This document shows, piece after piece, positions 35,147 to 43,928 of a stretch of 64,000 nt of DNA (positions within the stretch are counted from its first letter, which is position 1; each line of letters starts with the position of its first letter). The notes under the pieces were generated by a model. That model saw only the letters and a program-made list of their open reading frames with translations, was not told the origin of the DNA and made no database searches. Source of the DNA: Verrucomicrobiia bacterium (GTDB lineage Bacteria > Verrucomicrobiota > Verrucomicrobiia > Limisphaerales > Fontisphaeraceae); NCBI GenBank assembly GCA_026414565.1, contig JAOAIT010000018.1, forward strand, positions 124,001 to 188,000. The letters run 5' to 3'. The translations under genes were made by a program, and so were the position numbers.

Positions 35147-37516
35147 TTGCTGATGCGCCCAACATTTTCATGCCTAGCAACTGGCAGTCTGCTTCTTTAC
35201 CTGGTGCTGCTCCAGGGAGTGACAGCAGCACCAGGTCAAAGCAACACTCAGGCGCTGCTCAATGTTGCCGGCCAATCACCGCCCCTGACCGCGGAAGAGG
35301 CGGGAGTGGAGGAAATCATCTTTGTCAAACGAAAGCCCTACTCCTCGGACCACTACTACACCGACATCAACAATGGCACCCGGCCGGACCGGTTTGTACC
35401 GGAAAATGGCATTTACATTTTCAACCTGCGCACCCGGCAGGTGCGGCCGGTGGTGACAGCGGCACAAATGCCCGGCGGCCGGGGATTGGTGGGCAAGATC
35501 AGCTTGTCTTTTGATGCCCGAAAGGTGGTGTTTGATTTTCGCGAGCACCCTGACGCCGGCTTTCGCATTTGGGAGGTGGGCGTGGATGGAACGGGTTTGC
35601 GGCAGGTCTCTTTTCCTCCGCCGGATGAGTCAGAAAAAGTGGCGCGGTGGGCGCCCGGCTGGCACACGGACGATATACATCCGGCCTACCTGGCGGACGG
35701 ACGCATCATTTTCTCCTCCACCAGAAATGAGCACACCGTTTTATGTGGCGGCAGTTCGCATCTGGTGGCGCCCGGTCTGCATCGCATGAATGCGGATGGC
35801 TCGGGTGTGGAGCAGCTTACCCGCAGTCCGGTCAGCGAATTTTGCCCCCTGCTTATGGCCGATGGTCGCGTCATGTACCATCGCTGGGAATATATAGACA
35901 AAGGGGCGCGCGTGGCCAAAACCATTTGGTCCATGAATCCTGATGGAGGTCGCTCGCAGGAATTGTTTGGTTTGGCGGAGGACACGACGACGGTGTACAT
36001 GTATCCCCAACCCCTGCCGGGAGACGAGCACCGGTTGGTTTGCGTGGGAACGTGTCATTTTCCCCAAGGGGGCTGCGTTGGGGCCGTCCTGTTGGTGGAC
36101 TACGGGCGGGGGGTGCGGGTGCGGGGCCCGGATCCGGATCAGCCGGATTACCGCCAGTGGGATGAGCGTTTTGCGGTGGTCAATCTGACGCCCCATGTAT
36201 TCATTCAACGCCGCTCCGAGCCAGGATGGCATTTTCGGCTGGCGGATGGAAAGTTTGTGCACGATCGCAGCGGGCAAAGCGGCCACCTGTACACCCATCC
36301 TTATCCGTTAAATGCCCGACAGTTTTTGGTCTCGTTCAAGTACAATCCCGCCCATCACTACCAAAATGTGCCCAACGCCTACGCGATTTATGCGCTGGAC
36401 ACCGACGGCCGGCATCGCGAGGTGTACACGGACCCGCAGTTGTCCTGCTGGCACCCGTTGCCGTTGCGCCCACAACCGGTGCCGCCGGTGATCCACACTT
36501 GGCGCGACACCATCCTAGCCTCCCGGACACAGGCGGTTTGCCTGGTGGCGAATGTCTATCAAGGCATGGAAGGCGTGGCCCCCGGCACGGTCAAATGGCT
36601 GCGCATCAATGAAGCGTTGCCGCGGTATTGGAGCACCGGCCGGCGCTGGACGCCGTCACTCAGCAGTTCGGAATGGAAGGCCGCGTTGTGGCCGCGTGTG
36701 CAATGGGGGGTGGTGCCCGTGGAACGCGACGGTTCGGCCCACTTCGTGGTGCCCGCAAACCGCAGCATCTTCCTGCAGGCCTTGGACGCAGACTTTCGTG
36801 AGATTCAGCGCGAACGCACCTATGTGCATTATGCGCCAGGAGAAACACGCTCCTGCACGGGCTGCCACGGGCAGGGGCATCATACGCCGGTCACTTCCGC
36901 CCAAACTGTACCTTTGGCAGCCCTGCGGCCGCCCAGCCTGCCCCAACCGCAGCCCTGTGATTTGGTTGAAAATGGCGGTGATGGGAAGGCGGGGCAGGTC
37001 ATTCATTATCCCGCGGATATTCAGCCCATCTGGGACAGGAAATGTGTATCCTGCCATGGTGCCCAATCCCCGGCGGGGGGGTTGCGGCTAACAGGCGAGC
37101 CAACATTGTTCTACAACACCTCCTACGAGGAACTGGCTCGCAAGGAACTAGCCGGTCCGTTGATTTCTGAATTCTTATCATTTAATAAAGGGGATCAGGG
37201 CAATTATAATGGAGCCTACCTCCCCCCGAAAAGCCTGGGCAGCCACGCCAGTGCGTTGGTGGCCCTGTTGACACAACCAAACCATCCCAAGAATGCCCGA
37301 GACGATCACTCCCAGATGTTAACCCCGATGGAGCTTATGGTGGTTTGCCGGTGGGTGGACAGTAATTACCAGTTTTATGGGACTTATTTTGGGCGGCATC
37401 ATGTGCGCTGGCGTGAGGCAGACCCCGCCAAACCAGAATACGATCCGGCGGACTGGCGGCGCAAAGCCACATTTGAGGAGGCCATTAGCTTTCTGGCCCC
37501 GGCATGGCACCGTTAA
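35147..37516 (+). CDS. Exported PD40 propeller protein with two c-type haem motifs (hydrazine-synthase-alpha-like domain)
   Basis: 789 aa from a TTG at 35147, which has a gaggt site at a good distance of 6 bases; an ATG at 35153 is the alternative. A hydrophobic N-terminus ('LLLYLVLLQGVTA') is a signal peptide. The central part resembles PD40/TolB-type propeller blades ('GRIIFSSTRNE', 'MNADGSGVEQLT', 'YAIYALDTDG') of the kind grouped with the hydrazine synthase alpha middle domain. Two CXXCH motifs bind haem c: 'CTGCH' near residue 570 and 'CVSCH' near 632, the latter in a cytochrome-c-like domain also found in planctomycete and verrucomicrobial proteins. The organism need not be an anammox bacterium; this is a widespread family of unknown redox role. 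It follows the giant gene by 98 bases and may be co-transcribed. Confidence 0.85.
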   Translation: MLMRPTFSCLATGSLLLYLVLLQGVTAAPGQSNTQALLNVAGQSPPLTAEEAGVEEIIFVKRKPYSSDHYYTDINNGTRPDRFVPENGIYIFNLRTRQVRPVVTAAQMPGGRGLVGKISLSFDARKVVFDFREHPDAGFRIWEVGVDGTGLRQVSFPPPDESEKVARWAPGWHTDDIHPAYLADGRIIFSSTRNEHTVLCGGSSHLVAPGLHRMNADGSGVEQLTRSPVSEFCPLLMADGRVMYHRWEYIDKGARVAKTIWSMNPDGGRSQELFGLAEDTTTVYMYPQPLPGDEHRLVCVGTCHFPQGGCVGAVLLVDYGRGVRVRGPDPDQPDYRQWDERFAVVNLTPHVFIQRRSEPGWHFRLADGKFVHDRSGQSGHLYTHPYPLNARQFLVSFKYNPAHHYQNVPNAYAIYALDTDGRHREVYTDPQLSCWHPLPLRPQPVPPVIHTWRDTILASRTQAVCLVANVYQGMEGVAPGTVKWLRINEALPRYWSTGRRWTPSLSSSEWKAALWPRVQWGVVPVERDGSAHFVVPANRSIFLQALDADFREIQRERTYVHYAPGETRSCTGCHGQGHHTPVTSAQTVPLAALRPPSLPQPQPCDLVENGGDGKAGQVIHYPADIQPIWDRKCVSCHGAQSPAGGLRLTGEPTLFYNTSYEELARKELAGPLISEFLSFNKGDQGNYNGAYLPPKSLGSHASALVALLTQPNHPKNARDDHSQMLTPMELMVVCRWVDSNYQFYGTYFGRHHVRWREADPAKPEYDPADWRRKATFEEAISFLAPAWHR

Positions 37517-37523
37517 ATGTGAA

Positions 37524-38657
37524 TTAACGAAAGAGCCGGGGGGCCAGCTCGGCAAGATAACTCCGCCACACTGGCCACGTGTGACCGCCCTCCGTCAATA
37601 CCCACTCATGGCGTATGCCCAAAGACTGGAGGTTGGCCACGAAGTCCTGGTTCATTTTAATGAGGAAATCGCTGCGCCCGCAGGCAATCCATAAAAGTTT
37701 CAGCCGGCGATTGGTTAGTTCCGGTTTTTCCAGGGCGGATTTGATGGCTTCACGAGAGGGGGTGGCCGAGCTGAATCCGCCAACCCACCCAAAAATATCC
37801 GTGTGATTCAAACCGATGGTCAGGGCCTGCCCGCCCCCCATGCTGAGGCCCACCAGCGCACGGCTCGCCGCCTCCTTGCGGACGCGGTAATTCGATTCGA
37901 TAAACGGCATGACCTCCTCCAGCAAATCACGCTCAAAAAGAGCCGTGTTATTGGTTAGTCCTCCCATCATAGACGTCGCGGCATGACCGTCCATCATCAC
38001 GATGAGCATGGGCTTGGCACGTTTTTGGGCGATGAGGTTGTCCAGAATCCAATGGGCCTTGCCGTGCACGGTCCAAGTGGCGTGATTGTCCCCCATGCCA
38101 TGCTGCAGGTAAAGGACGGGGTATTTGGAGCGGTTTTGCTCATAATCGGGCGGTGTGTACACCACCAGTTCGCGCAACCGGTCCAGTGGTTTGGACCAAT
38201 AGGTATGATGCCGCACCGTGCCATGGGGCACCGGCTGGTAATCAAAGATTTGTGGGGGCTGCCCGGGAATGTGCAGGATGCTGGTGCGCGGCTCGCGCAT
38301 GGGTTTGATGGCGGGATTGCCCGGATCGATCATACTCAAACCATCCACCGAGAAGCTGTACTCATAGATGCCCGGCTCCAGTGGCCCGACCGTCACGCTC
38401 CACACACCATTGGTGTTGCGTTGCAGAGAAGCCCGGCCATTGGCCCATTGACCATTCACCACCACTTCCGTGGCTCGGGGGGCTGCCAGCCGGAAGGTGA
38501 CCGTGCGATCGGGTTGAATTTCAGGCGATCGCACCGCCATGGGAAACCGGCGCGGTGGCGGATTGGTGGGGGCCGGTTCGGCAGCCCAGAGCGCGTGCAA
38601 AGTCAAGCTCAGCAGGCCGATCGTCAACCAGGGGGGGGTAGCGAGGGTGGTTTTCAT
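37524..38657 (-). CDS. Exported esterase D/enterochelin-esterase-like alpha/beta hydrolase with N-terminal E-set domain
   Basis: 377 aa from the ATG at 38657, chosen because it opens the signal peptide (MKTTLATPPWLTIGLLSLTL...). Residues about 40-125 resemble the CBM48/E-set Ig-like domain ('VNGQWANG', 'YEYSFSVDG'). The esterase domain (about 130-375) contains 'YLQHGMGDNHATW', the nucleophile Ser near residue 271 in 'GLSMGGG', an acidic residue in 'CGRSDF' and the catalytic His in 'EGGHTW'. Enzymes with this architecture include feruloyl/acetyl-xylan esterases that deacylate plant polysaccharides. It converges with the dihaem gene with only 7 bases between stops. The natural substrate is inferred. 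Confidence 0.9.
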   Translation of the reverse strand: MKTTLATPPWLTIGLLSLTLHALWAAEPAPTNPPPRRFPMAVRSPEIQPDRTVTFRLAAPRATEVVVNGQWANGRASLQRNTNGVWSVTVGPLEPGIYEYSFSVDGLSMIDPGNPAIKPMREPRTSILHIPGQPPQIFDYQPVPHGTVRHHTYWSKPLDRLRELVVYTPPDYEQNRSKYPVLYLQHGMGDNHATWTVHGKAHWILDNLIAQKRAKPMLIVMMDGHAATSMMGGLTNNTALFERDLLEEVMPFIESNYRVRKEAASRALVGLSMGGGQALTIGLNHTDIFGWVGGFSSATPSREAIKSALEKPELTNRRLKLLWIACGRSDFLIKMNQDFVANLQSLGIRHEWVLTEGGHTWPVWRSYLAELAPRLFR

Positions 38658-38804
38658 GGGGTTATCGCATTTTGGCAAAACAAGGACCATGGTTATTGAG
38701 TTCTCCTCAACATGACGCAGCAACTGGCAACTTGGTTACAACCCGGTGCCATTTCCTGTCAGACAACCGGCGGGACAGGAGGAAAAACCGTTGCCTGAGT
38801 GCCT

Positions 38805-40343
38805 TCAGGGAGCGGAGGCCTGAATCGCATACAGGTGCGTCTGGCTACCGATGTAAAGAACACCGTTGGCAACAATGGGAGTGGAGTAGATGGGAGCGTG
38901 CAGGTTGGTTTCGTGCAGAATTTTCTTCTCCCGCGTGGCCGACAAGATCACCAGGTCTCCATCCTCATCTCCCAGATAGACTTTGCCATCGGCCACCAAG
39001 GTGGACCCCCAGACATGGGCTTTCATGTCGTGCTTCCAGACCAGCTTGCCGGTGGCCGATTCCAGACAATAAAGAAAGCCGGAAAAATCGGCGATGAACA
39101 GCAGGCCGGTGTCGGGATCAAGGGAAGCCGTGGATAAACTGCGCTGAATCTCCTTGAAGTCCCAAACCAGCTTGCCGGTGCGGGCGTCCACACAGATAAG
39201 CCGGCCCACGCCTTCGCCATTCTCCGGGTCCTGGCCGGTGGCGACATACACCTTGCCATCGTGAAAGATGGGCGTGGCGCAGAATTCGCTGGGGCCTTCC
39301 GGATCAGGGTACTTGACCGGCTGGCCGTTGCGCTCTTTGTATTCCGGCGGATTGCCATCCACAGCCCACAACTTGCGCAGGCCAGATCCCTGGGCATCTT
39401 GAAGGGGGCGCGCATCAAAGCCATACAGGAAACCGTCGCCGGCGGCGAAGAAAACCTGCCATTGGCCTTGAACCAAGCCCGCAGAAGGCGAGCTCCATTG
39501 GCTGTGATAGAGACGATAGCCAATTTGCTCACGATCCTCGGCAACGAGGCGTCCGGTGCGTTTGTCCAGCACAATCAAGCTGGGGGACTTGGGGGAAACG
39601 ACAAAAAGTTTGTTCCAGTCCTTGGCATTGGAAGTGCAGACATAGAGGTAATCCCCAAGCAGCAGGACGGAGCAGTTGGCGGCATTGTGGGGGAAAACCC
39701 CCAATTCGTCCCGCATGTCATAAATCCACACAATATCGGCGTCCTGGCCGCCCACCGGCGTGGGTGGGCGCATCGGGCCGGCGAAGTACTGTCCCTCGTT
39801 GGTAAAGGGGCCGGTGTTGCCGGCACGCAGTCCCTCGGTGGTAAGGCACATGACTTCACAACGGGTGGTGACGAGGTATATGCGGTTACTTTCGACGGTG
39901 GGCGAGGAGAGCAGGCCAAGGCCTTCCCAATCACTCACCTTGCCGGCTTCCAGCTTGGGAATGACCAGTTGCCAAAGAAACGCTCCGGTTTTTTCCTCCA
40001 AGGCAAGCAGGATGCTGCGGTCTCCTTGGTGCACGGGGTTGCGGGGGAATTCATTGTTGGTCCCTACAAACACCCTGCCGCCGGACACGACGGGATTGCC
40101 ATAGGCCTGACTGCCCAGGCGGACCACCCAGCGCACGTTTTTGGTGGTGGCCATATCCACTTCCTCGGTGCCGGTTTTGTACTGGCCCGGTTCAAAGCTG
40201 GCGGGGAGGTTTTTAGCCGGAGAATACATATTGCGTCCGGGCAGGGGGCCACCCCAGGCCGGCCAGTCCTGGGCCAGCGGGCGGCTGGCCCCAGCCGCAA
40301 ACAGGCACAAGGCCATCATGAGCCAGGCGTCACTGCGCATCAT
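38805..40343 (-). CDS. Exported PQQ-type beta-propeller protein
   Basis: 512 aa from the ATG at 40343, which opens a signal peptide (MMRSDAWLMMALCLFAAG..., cleavage near residue 24). The rest consists of repeated WD-like PQQ blades, each with a hydrophobic strand and a G-K-L-V-W or similar turn: 'YGNPVVSGGRVFVGTNN', 'ARTGKLVWDFK', 'SATGKLVWKHD', 'VWGSTLVADGKVYLGDEDG' and 'YSTPIVANGVLYIGS'. Such proteins in this phylum usually accompany exported enzymes. No haem motif and no dehydrogenase active site were recognised, so a scaffolding or BamB-like role is possible as well as a quinoprotein role. The esterase gene follows 147 bases downstream on the same strand. Confidence 0.88.
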   Translation of the reverse strand: MMRSDAWLMMALCLFAAGASRPLAQDWPAWGGPLPGRNMYSPAKNLPASFEPGQYKTGTEEVDMATTKNVRWVVRLGSQAYGNPVVSGGRVFVGTNNEFPRNPVHQGDRSILLALEEKTGAFLWQLVIPKLEAGKVSDWEGLGLLSSPTVESNRIYLVTTRCEVMCLTTEGLRAGNTGPFTNEGQYFAGPMRPPTPVGGQDADIVWIYDMRDELGVFPHNAANCSVLLLGDYLYVCTSNAKDWNKLFVVSPKSPSLIVLDKRTGRLVAEDREQIGYRLYHSQWSSPSAGLVQGQWQVFFAAGDGFLYGFDARPLQDAQGSGLRKLWAVDGNPPEYKERNGQPVKYPDPEGPSEFCATPIFHDGKVYVATGQDPENGEGVGRLICVDARTGKLVWDFKEIQRSLSTASLDPDTGLLFIADFSGFLYCLESATGKLVWKHDMKAHVWGSTLVADGKVYLGDEDGDLVILSATREKKILHETNLHAPIYSTPIVANGVLYIGSQTHLYAIQASAP

Positions 40344-40453
40344 GCCGTTAAGGTAGCAACCTTCCACAGTTCGGCTCAATGATTATCCATTCCCGTCCCG
40401 GCAGTGCCGCGGCATTTGACAGGGAAGGCGGCGTCTTTTAGGTTTGCCGCACG

Positions 40454-40768
40454 ATGTTGCGCGGCAAAAAGCTCGGTATTCTGATTTCGACACGTCCCGA
40501 TCAGCCCGGTTTCCATCACGGCCTCGGTTTGGCTGAAGCGGCGCTGGCAGTGGGCGTGGATGTTTATATGTATTGCATTGATGATGCGGTGGTGGGTGTG
40601 GGGGATGCGCGGTTGCAGGAATTGAAGCAGCGTGGGCTCAAGCTCTATGCCTGCGCGTATGGGGCGCAACGACGCAACCTACCCATGAGCGATCTGGCCA
40701 TTTTTGCTGGTTTAACCGTGGTCAGTGATTTGATGGCGGGGACGGATCGTTTTGTGAGTTTTAATTGA
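40454..40768 (+). CDS. DsrE/TusD-like sulfur-relay family protein
   Basis: 104 aa, no signal peptide. The fold signature is an N-terminal strand 'KLGILISTRP', a Gly-rich 'HHGLGLAEAALAVGVDVYMYC' region and 'LKLYACAYGAQRRNL' with Cys67 in the position of the DsrE/TusD sulfur-accepting cysteine. DsrE-family proteins accept persulfide sulfur and hand it on in tRNA thiolation or in sulfur oxidation. It starts the three-gene run of DsrE/F/H-like proteins. Start is ATG at 40454, divergent from the PQQ-type gene across 110 bases. Confidence 0.8.
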   Translation: MLRGKKLGILISTRPDQPGFHHGLGLAEAALAVGVDVYMYCIDDAVVGVGDARLQELKQRGLKLYACAYGAQRRNLPMSDLAIFAGLTVVSDLMAGTDRFVSFN

Positions 40769-40772
40769 GGCC

Positions 40773-41123
40773 ATGAAACCGAGCGTGCTTTTCATCATCA
40801 AAGGAGATCCGCGAACCAGTCATCGCCCCGCGGAAGCCATCCGCATTGCGGCGGGCGTGGGGACGTGGAAAAAAGTGGACATCACGGTCTATTTACATGG
40901 CCCTGCCGTTCTGGCGCTGGGCGAATTTGTCGATGAACTGGTGGACGAGGACAATTACACCCGGTATCTGCCCATTATCGGCGAGTTCGGCCGGCCGGTT
41001 TATGTGCAGGCGGGCGAGCCCTGCTTGAGCGAGATTGAACCGGCCACGTTGCCGTATGAGGCGATTGATGACCGGCGGCTGGCCGAATTGGCGGCCGCAC
41101 ATTCCAGCGTGGTTTATTTTTAA
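40773..41123 (+). CDS. DsrE/DsrF-like small protein
   Basis: 116 aa. It has the same strand-helix pattern ('VLFIIKGDPRTSHRPAEAIRIAAGVG', 'VDITVYLHGPAVLAL') as DsrE-type proteins, and a single Cys near residue 83 in 'AGEPCLSEIE', not at the usual position. It starts 4 bases after the preceding gene stop, and its stop shares one base with the next start, so the three are co-translated. It may be the DsrF/TusC-like partner of a heteromultimer; assignment is by context and fold pattern, not by strong motif. Confidence 0.65.
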   Translation: MKPSVLFIIKGDPRTSHRPAEAIRIAAGVGTWKKVDITVYLHGPAVLALGEFVDELVDEDNYTRYLPIIGEFGRPVYVQAGEPCLSEIEPATLPYEAIDDRRLAELAAAHSSVVYF

Positions 41124-41308
41124 TGGTTATGCGGAAAGTGCTGCATCTATTGACGCGTCCCGAGGAGACCTGGCCTGCCCGTTTTATCGAGCTGGAAAAG
41201 AGCCTCCCGAATACCGAACATGAGGTCATGGATCTGCGGTCGGGCACACCTGATTATCGCGCGGTGGTGGAGAGGATTTTTTCCTCGGATTCAGTGCAGG
41301 TGTGGTGA
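41123..41308 (+). CDS. DsrH/TusB-like small protein
   Basis: 61 aa from the ATG at 41123, which overlaps the preceding stop codon (TAATG). The N-terminus 'VMRKVLHLLTRP' resembles the start of DsrH/TusB proteins. It contains no Cys, so a direct persulfide carrier role is unlikely. It is shorter than typical TusB (about 95 aa). Next to a DsrE- and a DsrF-like gene it is best read as the third member of a small complex. Confidence is limited by length. Confidence 0.55.
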   Translation: MVMRKVLHLLTRPEETWPARFIELEKSLPNTEHEVMDLRSGTPDYRAVVERIFSSDSVQVW

Positions 41309-43116
41309 AGCCACGATCATCCTCCTCCATCATGCCTGAGGCATCCCCGTCCTTCATGAATTCCACCGCCGGCTGGGCCACGTCAGCCACCTCTGGAGGG
41401 CAGGGATCCCCTTTCTGGTGGTTGATGCGGGTGAATCTGCTCCAAGGATGGCGCCGACTGGCATCCATTGGCACACAATCCAAATTGCTCACCAGCCTGA
41501 TATTCGCTTTTGTGGGCGGTTATTTGGGCCTGGCATACTGGCTTTTTTATCGCGGATTAAAATTCGCCGGACATTTCCCCGGCCTGGGGGCGCTCCTGGT
41601 GGAGCGCTTGTGGTACTTGTTATTTGCATTACTTTTCATTCTGCTGTTGTTCAGCAATCTGGTCATCAGTTACACCAACTTGTTCAAGAATCGGGAGACG
41701 GCTTTTCTGCTGACGTTACCGCTGACGCCACAACAGATTTTTCAATGGAAATTTGTGGAGTCCGTCACTCTGGCGTCCTGGGCCTTTGTGTTTCTTGTGG
41801 CGCCGTTGGTGGCGGCTTTTGGCATCACCCGCGGCGTGGAGTGGCATTTTTATCCGGTGGCGGCCCTGCTTATGGTGATGCTCATCATCCTGCCGGGGGT
41901 AGCGGGCGCCTGGCTGGCCATTGGGCTGGCTCAGTACCTGGAGCGCCGCACTTTTCAGATTCTGTTATTGGGAGGGGCGCTGGTTTTGTTGACGGCCGCC
42001 TATTTTTATTTGCAACCGCAGACGTTGCCGCAGGAGTCCACGGACACCCGGGTCTTGGTGGTCATGGACCGGATGTTGTCGCGCACCCGTTTTGCCGAGC
42101 TGTTTTTCCTGCCCAGCTACTGGATTGCCACCGGCGTGTTGAACTGGGCCGATGGAGCGCTTTCGTCCGCCCTGTTTTTCTCGCTGGTGTTGCTCAGTCA
42201 CGTGCTCTTCTGGTCGCTGCTGACTTTTTCTTCGGTGGGCCAGCCTTTTTATAATGCCGCCAGCGCCGTGCAAAGCCGCGGCAGTGTATTTGGCCAGTGG
42301 GAATGGTTCAGGAATTGGTCGCGTCACAGGCGTCGTCTTCACTGGCAGACCGGCTTTTTGGAGCGTTTTTTTGGGGGATGGCGCTTTCTGCCATGCGATG
42401 TGCGGGCCATGGTGGTCAAGGATTTGCGGATGTTCTGGCGCGACACCACACAATGGGGCCAGACCATCATGCTCTTCGGGCTGCTGGGGGTCTATGTGTT
42501 GAACTTGCGACACTTCACCAATCAGCTCGGCAATCCGTTCTGGGTCCACCTCGTTTCCTATCTCAATCTTGGGGCCTGCGCGCTGAATCTGGCCACCCTG
42601 ACCACCCGTTTTGTCTTTCCGCAATTTTCGCTGGAGGGCAAGCGCATGTGGATTGTGGGGATGGCGCCCATGGGTTTGCTCAAGGTATTGCAGGTCAAGT
42701 ATTGGATGGCGAGCCTTGGCTCGTGGCTTTTAACGTTGGGGTTGATGGCGCTATCCTGCCACATGTTGAACCTGCCATGGGAGCGGACCATGCACTTTTA
42801 TGCGGTGGTGACGGTCATGACCTTTGTACTCAACAGTCTGGCGGTGGGATTGGGCGCTTTGTTTCCGAATTTCAAGGAGGACCACCCGGGAAAAATCGTG
42901 AACGGTTTTGGGGGCACCTTGTGCCTGGTGCTGAGTTTTGTGTACATTCTGGTATCCGTGGTGCTGCTGGCGGCAGGCTCCCCTTGGGCGCCTGCGTCTT
43001 TGAGTGTGCCCTGGCTGCAGGGATGGAGCTGGGGAGCGTTTGTCATCCTCTCCATTTTTTTGGGCTGGTTGCCGTTGCGGCTGGCCCGGCGGCGTTTGGC
43101 CACTTTTGAGCTTTAA
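41302..43116 (+). CDS. Polytopic membrane protein, ABC-exporter-permease-like
   Basis: 604 aa from a GTG at 41302 that overlaps the end of the DsrH-like gene; an ATG at 41332 or 41356 is possible. After a polar N-terminus of about 50 residues there are about 12 hydrophobic segments in two groups, separated by a cytoplasmic loop around residues 320-400 with a 'MVVKDLRMFWRD' element as seen in ABC-2-type exporters. Hydrophobic pattern, for example 'LWYLLFALLFILLLFS' and 'VLNSLAVGLGALFPNF', fits a putative ABC exporter permease. No ATP-binding subunit is encoded in this window. The overlap with the DsrE/F/H-like genes suggests a shared function such as export of a sulfur-containing compound, which is inference. 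Confidence 0.72.
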   Translation: MVKPRSSSSIMPEASPSFMNSTAGWATSATSGGQGSPFWWLMRVNLLQGWRRLASIGTQSKLLTSLIFAFVGGYLGLAYWLFYRGLKFAGHFPGLGALLVERLWYLLFALLFILLLFSNLVISYTNLFKNRETAFLLTLPLTPQQIFQWKFVESVTLASWAFVFLVAPLVAAFGITRGVEWHFYPVAALLMVMLIILPGVAGAWLAIGLAQYLERRTFQILLLGGALVLLTAAYFYLQPQTLPQESTDTRVLVVMDRMLSRTRFAELFFLPSYWIATGVLNWADGALSSALFFSLVLLSHVLFWSLLTFSSVGQPFYNAASAVQSRGSVFGQWEWFRNWSRHRRRLHWQTGFLERFFGGWRFLPCDVRAMVVKDLRMFWRDTTQWGQTIMLFGLLGVYVLNLRHFTNQLGNPFWVHLVSYLNLGACALNLATLTTRFVFPQFSLEGKRMWIVGMAPMGLLKVLQVKYWMASLGSWLLTLGLMALSCHMLNLPWERTMHFYAVVTVMTFVLNSLAVGLGALFPNFKEDHPGKIVNGFGGTLCLVLSFVYILVSVVLLAAGSPWAPASLSVPWLQGWSWGAFVILSIFLGWLPLRLARRRLATFEL

Positions 43117-43118
43117 TT

Positions 43119-43928
43119 ATGAGCAACTTGCCACAAGGCGTGGTGTTGATCACCGGCGCTTCCAGCGGGATTGGCGCGGAGTATGCGCGGCAACTGGCCC
43201 GCCGAGGCCATGCGTTGGTATTGGTGGCACGCCGGCGCGAGCGCATGGAGACGCTGGCGCAGGAGCTGCGTCAAAAGCATGGGGTTGCCGTCGAATGCCT
43301 GACGGCTGACCTGGCGGAGGAGGCCGGCCAGCAAACCGTGGAAAAAAGACTATTATCCGAACCACCTGTGGGGTGGCTGATCAATAACGCGGGGTTTGGT
43401 TCGGGGGGGCTCTACCATGAAACTAAAGCGCCCAAGCAGATGGCCATGATTGAGGTGCACGTCAAGGCCCCAGCACGGCTCATCCGGGCGGTGTTGCCCG
43501 CGATGGTCCAGCGGCGGCAAGGTGTGATCATCAACGTGGCCTCCATTGCGGCCTTTGCGATGGTTCCCACCAGTGCCATGTATAGCTCCACCAAGTTGTG
43601 GATGGTGGGATTTACCAAGGCCCTGGCAGCAGAGCTGGAGGGCTCAGGGGTGCGTGTCCAGGCTTTGTGCCCGGGCTTCACCCATACCGAGTTTCATGAC
43701 ACGGAGGAATATCGCGACTTCAACCGCAAGGTGGTGCCGTCGTTCTGTTGGATGCACGCCGCGGAAGTGGTGGCACAATCTCTGCGCGCCTTGGAGCGAG
43801 GGTCCGGGGTTTTTATCCCCGGCTGGTTTAACCGGCTCATGGTGCTGGGCATGAAAATGCCCGGCGTGCAACTCTTGGGGAAATGGTATGCGCGGCGGCG
43901 ATGGCAGCGTCCACCCGGTAGAACTTAG
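43119..43928 (+). CDS. Short-chain dehydrogenase/reductase (SDR)
   Basis: 269 aa. Classical SDR motifs: cofactor-binding 'TGASSGIG' at residues 12-19, 'NNAG' at 89-92 and the catalytic set Ser142, Tyr155, Lys159 ('AMYSSTK'). The positively charged 'ARRRER' near residue 37 after the second strand favours NADP(H). The substrate is unknown; the C-terminus '[19 protein letters not shown]' is typical of DltE-type/short-chain reductases. It begins 2 bases after the permease stop, so it ends the operon. Its last four bases overlap the end of convergent metH. Confidence 0.93.
   Translation: MSNLPQGVVLITGASSGIGAEYARQLARRGHALVLVARRRERMETLAQELRQKHGVAVECLTADLAEEAGQQTVEKRLLSEPPVGWLINNAGFGSGGLYHETKAPKQMAMIEVHVKAPARLIRAVLPAMVQRRQGVIINVASIAAFAMVPTSAMYSSTKLWMVGFTKALAAELEGSGVRVQALCPGFTHTEFHDTEEYRDFNRKVVPSFCWMHAAEVVAQSLRALERGSGVFIPGWFNRLMVLGMKMPGVQLLGKWYARRRWQRPPGRT

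Noticed and set aside
35147-37516. Evidence for anammox metabolism from the hydrazine-synthase-alpha-like domain
   Set aside because: Only the PD40 middle-domain similarity and a cytochrome are present, no hydrazine synthase beta/gamma or hydrazine dehydrogenase genes; this domain is widespread in non-anammox bacteria.
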